Made by a program: the position numbers and the translations under genes. 55,265 nucleotides of DNA from Clostridia bacterium (GTDB lineage Bacteria; Bacillota; Clostridia; Christensenellales; CAG-314): contig CAAGHL010000016.1 in assembly GCA_900769665.1 (NCBI GenBank), forward strand, positions 1 to 55,265, read 5' to 3'. This document shows positions 52,254 to 55,265 of the stretch, piece by piece. The notes under the pieces are model-generated. The model searched no databases. It had not been told where the DNA came from and saw nothing but the letters and a program-made list of their open reading frames with translations. Position 1 is the stretch's first letter. Each line of letters begins with the position of its first letter.

Positions 52254-53237
52254 ATGGTAAAAATCACAGACGTGGCTGCCAAAGCCGGGGTGGCTAAGTC
52301 CACGGTATCCAACGTACTGACCGGTAGAAAATTTGTCAGCGAGGAGCTGCGACAAAAAGTACTAAATGCGTGTAAAGAACTGGACTTTCAGCCAAACTTT
52401 TGTGCGTCGGGTCTGTCGGGCGGTAGCACGCACATTATAGCATTGCTGCTGGAAAATACGACGGATATAGGTACGTATCCCTTTTATAAGGACTTGATCA
52501 TGAGCTGCCTGACCGAGGCTTCGGCACAGGGGTATTCGCTGTTGGTGTATTACGATAGCGACAAGACGAAATTGCTGCAAACGCTTAGGCAGGGTAGGGC
52601 ACCCATTGACGGCGCGGTACTGCTTGCGCCCGGTGTGGACGACGAACGCCTTGCCGAAATGGAGAATAACCGCACTATTTGCGTGGTTATCGGTCGCCCG
52701 TCGCACGAAAATATCGGGTACGTGGATATAGATAATAAGGGACTGGTCGTCAACGTCGTGGACGAGTTGGTGGCAAAGTACGGCACCGATGTGTATTTGC
52801 TAAATAGTAGCGCAAACTTGACCATTTCGCAGGACCGCGCCGAGGGCTTTTGCGAGCAGTGCGCCAAACACGGCGTGGACGGTAGCGGTAGAGTGTTTTT
52901 TAGCGACGCTTGCACCGAGGATGACGGACTTGCGATTGCTAGGGGACTGGTTAAGCGCGGTAGCGTGTTTATTACGGCAAACGAAGGCTTGGCAAAGGGC
53001 GTGTACGACGCTGTGGAACAGGCAGGACTGACCGTGGGCACCGATGTGGGCGTGTTTGCGCTCGGTCGCAGTATCGAGCACGGACACTTCGCCCCGAAAT
53101 TGAGCTATGCCAGACAGAGTTACGAAACCCTTGGCAAGATTGCCGTCGGCGCCCTGATAAACGAAATTCGCACCGGCGAGAAAACCACTCGTCTTGTGGA
53201 TAGCGAAGTGGTGTTTAGGGATTCAACGCAAAAGTAG
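52254..53237 (+). CDS. LacI-family transcriptional regulator
   Basis: 327 residues; ribosome site GAGGAAA. N-terminal helix-turn-helix (KITDVAAKAGVAKSTVSNVL, with hinge region) and a periplasmic-binding-protein-like sensor domain. It should bind a sugar and control the neighbouring catabolic genes. It lies between the GxGYxYP gene and the sugar-binding lipoprotein gene; the palindromes AGAAAA-N-CG-N-TTTTCT near these genes' promoters are its likely operators. Confidence 0.92.
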   Translation: MVKITDVAAKAGVAKSTVSNVLTGRKFVSEELRQKVLNACKELDFQPNFCASGLSGGSTHIIALLLENTTDIGTYPFYKDLIMSCLTEASAQGYSLLVYYDSDKTKLLQTLRQGRAPIDGAVLLAPGVDDERLAEMENNRTICVVIGRPSHENIGYVDIDNKGLVVNVVDELVAKYGTDVYLLNSSANLTISQDRAEGFCEQCAKHGVDGSGRVFFSDACTEDDGLAIARGLVKRGSVFITANEGLAKGVYDAVEQAGLTVGTDVGVFALGRSIEHGHFAPKLSYARQSYETLGKIAVGALINEIRTGEKTTRLVDSEVVFRDSTQK

Positions 53238-53449
53238 CGAGCTTGTAGTTGTTTGACAGTGCCGCGCACGGCTTGTATTGACGGTTTGGTTGTGGATGTG
53301 GCGAAAATACGCCGCATTGACTGCCGTATTGATTGTAAAATACAAAGTGAAACGTCGACAAATAAACAGTGTGCGGAGATTAACTGACACCGACAATGCA
53401 ACAGTCGGTACGTCGGCAAAAAAATGTTCAAAAATTTCAAATTTGGGTA

Positions 53450-53478
53450 TTGACAACCGCTAATCGGTGTGATACAAT
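53450..53478 (+). promoter_or_regulatory. Promoter of the sugar-binding protein gene
   Basis: TTGACA (53450-53455), 17-nt spacer, TACAAT (53473-53478). Confidence 0.8.
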
Positions 53479-53480
53479 AC

Positions 53481-53496
53481 AGAAAAACGGTTTTTT
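53481..53496 (+). promoter_or_regulatory. LacI-type operator O4
   Basis: AGAAAAACGGTTTTTT, beginning two bases after the -10 and covering the predicted start site. Confidence 0.75.
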
Positions 53497-53544
53497 CAGA
53501 GGGGTTCTGTCTTTCTGTGAAAAAGCCGTTTATTAAGAACAAAT

Positions 53545-53560
53545 AGAAAAACGGTTTTCT
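53545..53560 (+). promoter_or_regulatory. LacI-type operator O5
   Basis: AGAAAAACGGTTTTCT, the best palindrome of the set (6-bp arms about a CG centre), 64 bp downstream of O4. Confidence 0.75.
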
Positions 53561-53601
53561 GAACAAAATATAACAACAAATATTATATCGGAGTTTACTG
53601 T

Positions 53602-54834
53602 ATGAAAAAAATTAGCCTAATTGTTTGTATGGTATTGATTGTGGCAACGCTGACGGCAGTTTTTGTCGGTTGCAACGGCAACAGCAACGATCCAAATCAA
53701 ATCACCGTGTGGTGGCCGAGCGGCAAAGCCATGCAAGACATCATCGAAAATGCGGTCAAAGATTTTACCGCTACTCACCCCGAGGCAAAAATCAACATAG
53801 TCAACAAACCCGTTGACGCATTCGAGGCGTACAAGTATGCGCTAAACGACAACAAAACTCGCCCCGACGTTGCTATTGTTGACCACGTGTATATTGCCGC
53901 ATTGGCAAACGACAAACAGCTTGCCGATCTGACTGCACTCGGTTGTGACGATGTCAAGTCGCTGTATCCGCAAAACGTGTTTGAAGCATGCACTTACGAC
54001 GGACAAGCCTACGGACTGCCGTTTTCGGCAAATACCGTCGTGCTTATGTACAACAAGGACATTTTGTCGGCTTGCGGCGTAACCGTGCCCAAAACTATGG
54101 ACGAGTTGATTGCGGCATGCAAGACGGTCAGCGAAAAGGGGTACATTGCCTTTGCTCAACCGTAAAATGACTTTGCCGTGATGGAATTTGTTTCATATGC
54201 GGCTCGTTGCGGCGGCAAAGTGGTGTCCGACGACTACAAAACCGTTACGTTTGACAACAGCGGCGTAAGCAAAGCCATCGACAAATGGATTGCGCTAAGC
54301 AAGTATGCTTCCCAATCCTCCTACGAAGAGGACAAGTTCTACAACGGCAAGGTTGCCTTTGTGGAGATGGGCAGTTGGGCATTGACAAGCGTTACCGGCA
54401 GTAGCAAACGTTTCGATTGCGGTTTTGCCGAAATGGTAACAATCGACGAAGATACTCCAAACTACTCGGGACTTGGTTTGTACTCGCTGTGCATAGCGGA
54501 AAAATCCGCAAACAAACAGCTTGCTTTGGAATTTGCCAAGTATCTGTCTACCAACAAAACCGTGCAGTTGGCGTACAACAAGGACAAAAACCTGTTCCCC
54601 GTCACCAACGAAGCTCTTTCCGACGAGTATTACACGCAAAACGACGCGCTCAAGGTGTATGCGGCGCAATTGCAAAAGGTTGCTGCTCGCCCCTCAACGC
54701 CCGTTTGGCCGGACATGGAAAGCGCATTGCAAAATATGTTGTTTGAAATCGTCCGTTCCGACGGCAACTACTCTACAATCGTGACAAAGTACCAAAACAA
54801 AGTACAACAAGCTACGGACAGAGTGTTTAAGTAA
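53602..54834 (+). pseudogene. ABC sugar substrate-binding lipoprotein broken by an in-frame stop
   Basis: The reading frame continues without shift through a TAA at 54163-54165: ...GYIAFAQP-stop-NDFAVMEFVSYAARC... Together the two parts give a normal-length (~410 codon) MalE/UgpB-type solute-binding protein: lipobox FVGC (about 22-25), ITVWWPSGK, TYDGQAYGLPFSANTVVLMYN, and the C-terminal YAAQLQKVAARPSTPVWPD. Ribosome site CGGAG. A restart at ATG 54181 would lack the signal peptide. TAA is a normal stop elsewhere in the window, so recoding is unlikely; a recent nonsense mutation or assembly error is likelier. No permease genes follow. Confidence 0.85.
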
Positions 54835-54924
54835 TATCGAGTTTGATCGGCAGACGACGGCAAGACTTTTGGTTTTCTGCAAGCTTTCGTTCTGCGGCTG
54901 GGTAACGGTTTTCAAAACGATTTA

Positions 54925-55050
54925 CTTGCGGTACGCAAGCCGAGGCTTGACCTTTAAGAGTTTATTAACCATTACTCGTCGACGTTAGGTCGCGCAAAAA
55001 TGATTAGTGATGACAATGGAAACCCTAGGGTTAATTTAGCTATCACTAAC
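54925..55050 (-). repeat. REP-like intergenic block (copy 5)
   Basis: AAGCCGAGGCTTGACCT, ACTCGTCGACGTTAGGTCGC, ATTAGTGATGACAATGGAAA, CCCTAGGGTTAATTTAGC: the same blocks as 39234-39405 in inverse order. Confidence 0.7.
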
Positions 55051-55052
55051 AA

Positions 55053-55162
55053 CCCTAAAGGTGGTCTTTTACGCCCTTTTCGACGAGCTTTCACTTGATG
55101 TACTACTAGTACACCTGCATTCAATCTCGTCAAAAATCATCGAAAAATCCTCGCCTTTAGGG
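55053..55162 (+). repeat. Inverted-repeat element with central GTAC hairpin, copy B
   Basis: Arms CCCTAAAGGTGG (55053-55064) and CCTCGCCTTTAGGG (55149-55162); inner GACGAG/CTCGTC; centre GTAC-tacta-GTAC; followed by AAAATCATC as in copy A. Confidence 0.65.
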
Positions 55163-55265
55163 CGCGAAGCGTTTTTGCGGTCAATATGGCGGCTAATTAT
55201 GGGCTAAACGCCCATCCACGTACATACAATACGATCTCGGTCTTTTGCCTTTAATTACCTCGTCC

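Larger units (their letters stand above)
53238..53601. other. Regulatory region of the sugar-binding protein gene
   Basis: No gene; holds the promoter and operators listed separately. A weaker half-palindrome is at about 53520-53535. Confidence 0.6.
54835..55265. other. Intergenic repeat region at the right edge
   Basis: No gene. It holds a REP-like block and a GTAC-hairpin element, then at about 55200-55227 GGGCTAAACGCCCATCCACG, the inverse of part of 39320-39340. Confidence 0.6.

Noticed and set aside
53602..54834. Stop-codon readthrough or a recoded genome
   Set aside because: TAA terminates other intact genes in the window and no recoding signal is visible after the stop.

Overview
The window looks like the chromosome of an uncultured, spore-forming member of Bacillota (Clostridia). 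The evidence is a tricistronic GerA-type germinant receptor, an AmaP/Asp23-like membrane protein, an anaerobic (class III) ribonucleotide reductase, Gram-positive-type lipoproteins, strong Shine-Dalgarno sites and sigma-A-like promoters. The genus cannot be named from sequence alone. GC content is moderate, genes lie on both strands, and the intergenic regions are long and very rich in repeats.

Layout. 1-7.7 kb (minus strand): an Rhs/YD-repeat polymorphic-toxin locus with one full-length Rhs gene and its immunity gene, a displaced Rhs 'tip' with its own promoter and a translationally coupled membrane immunity gene, and a third Rhs core fragment at the left edge. 8-12.1 kb: a lipoprotein, a tiny-ORF/terminator unit, dnaA (apparently leaderless) and a DUF2238-like membrane protein. 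12.9-19.9 kb: a thioredoxin reductase-like gene, nrdD with a fused glutaredoxin-like domain behind a probable NrdR-controlled promoter, an AmaP-like gene and one unknown gene. 20.3-27.4 kb: gltX, radC, a PepV-type dipeptidase, the remnant of a DUF4143-type ATPase gene, and a medium-chain dehydrogenase with degraded active-site motifs. 28.1-31.8 kb: gerAA-gerAB-gerAC. 32.1-38.8 kb: a small membrane protein, a domain-permuted, membrane-anchored GH3 protein and a large Cys-rich surface lipoprotein, probably one envelope unit. 39-47 kb: tRNA-Ala(GGC), an ATP-grasp ligase, two paralogous lipoproteins, mscL, a pnuC variant, a membrane protein and a HAD hydrolase. 47.4-54.8 kb: a glycan-utilisation regulon (GH38 mannosidase-like, GxGYxYP protein, LacI-family regulator, sugar-binding lipoprotein broken by an in-frame stop). 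Near-identical palindromic operators overlap the predicted start sites of all three target promoters.

The most unusual non-coding signals are: (i) at least seven intergenic elements of 120-158 bp with a partly conserved core enclosed by long inverted arms whose sequence changes between copies while pairing is kept; (ii) a second, smaller family with a central GTAC-loop-GTAC hairpin; (iii) a recurrent ATACGTAT motif in A/T-rich context beside gene ends and terminators; (iv) two direct-repeat pairs GTGAAACA-N-GTGAAACA exactly 84 bp apart in an 800-bp gene-free region near dnaA. All coordinates and alignments were worked out by eye; no database search was possible.
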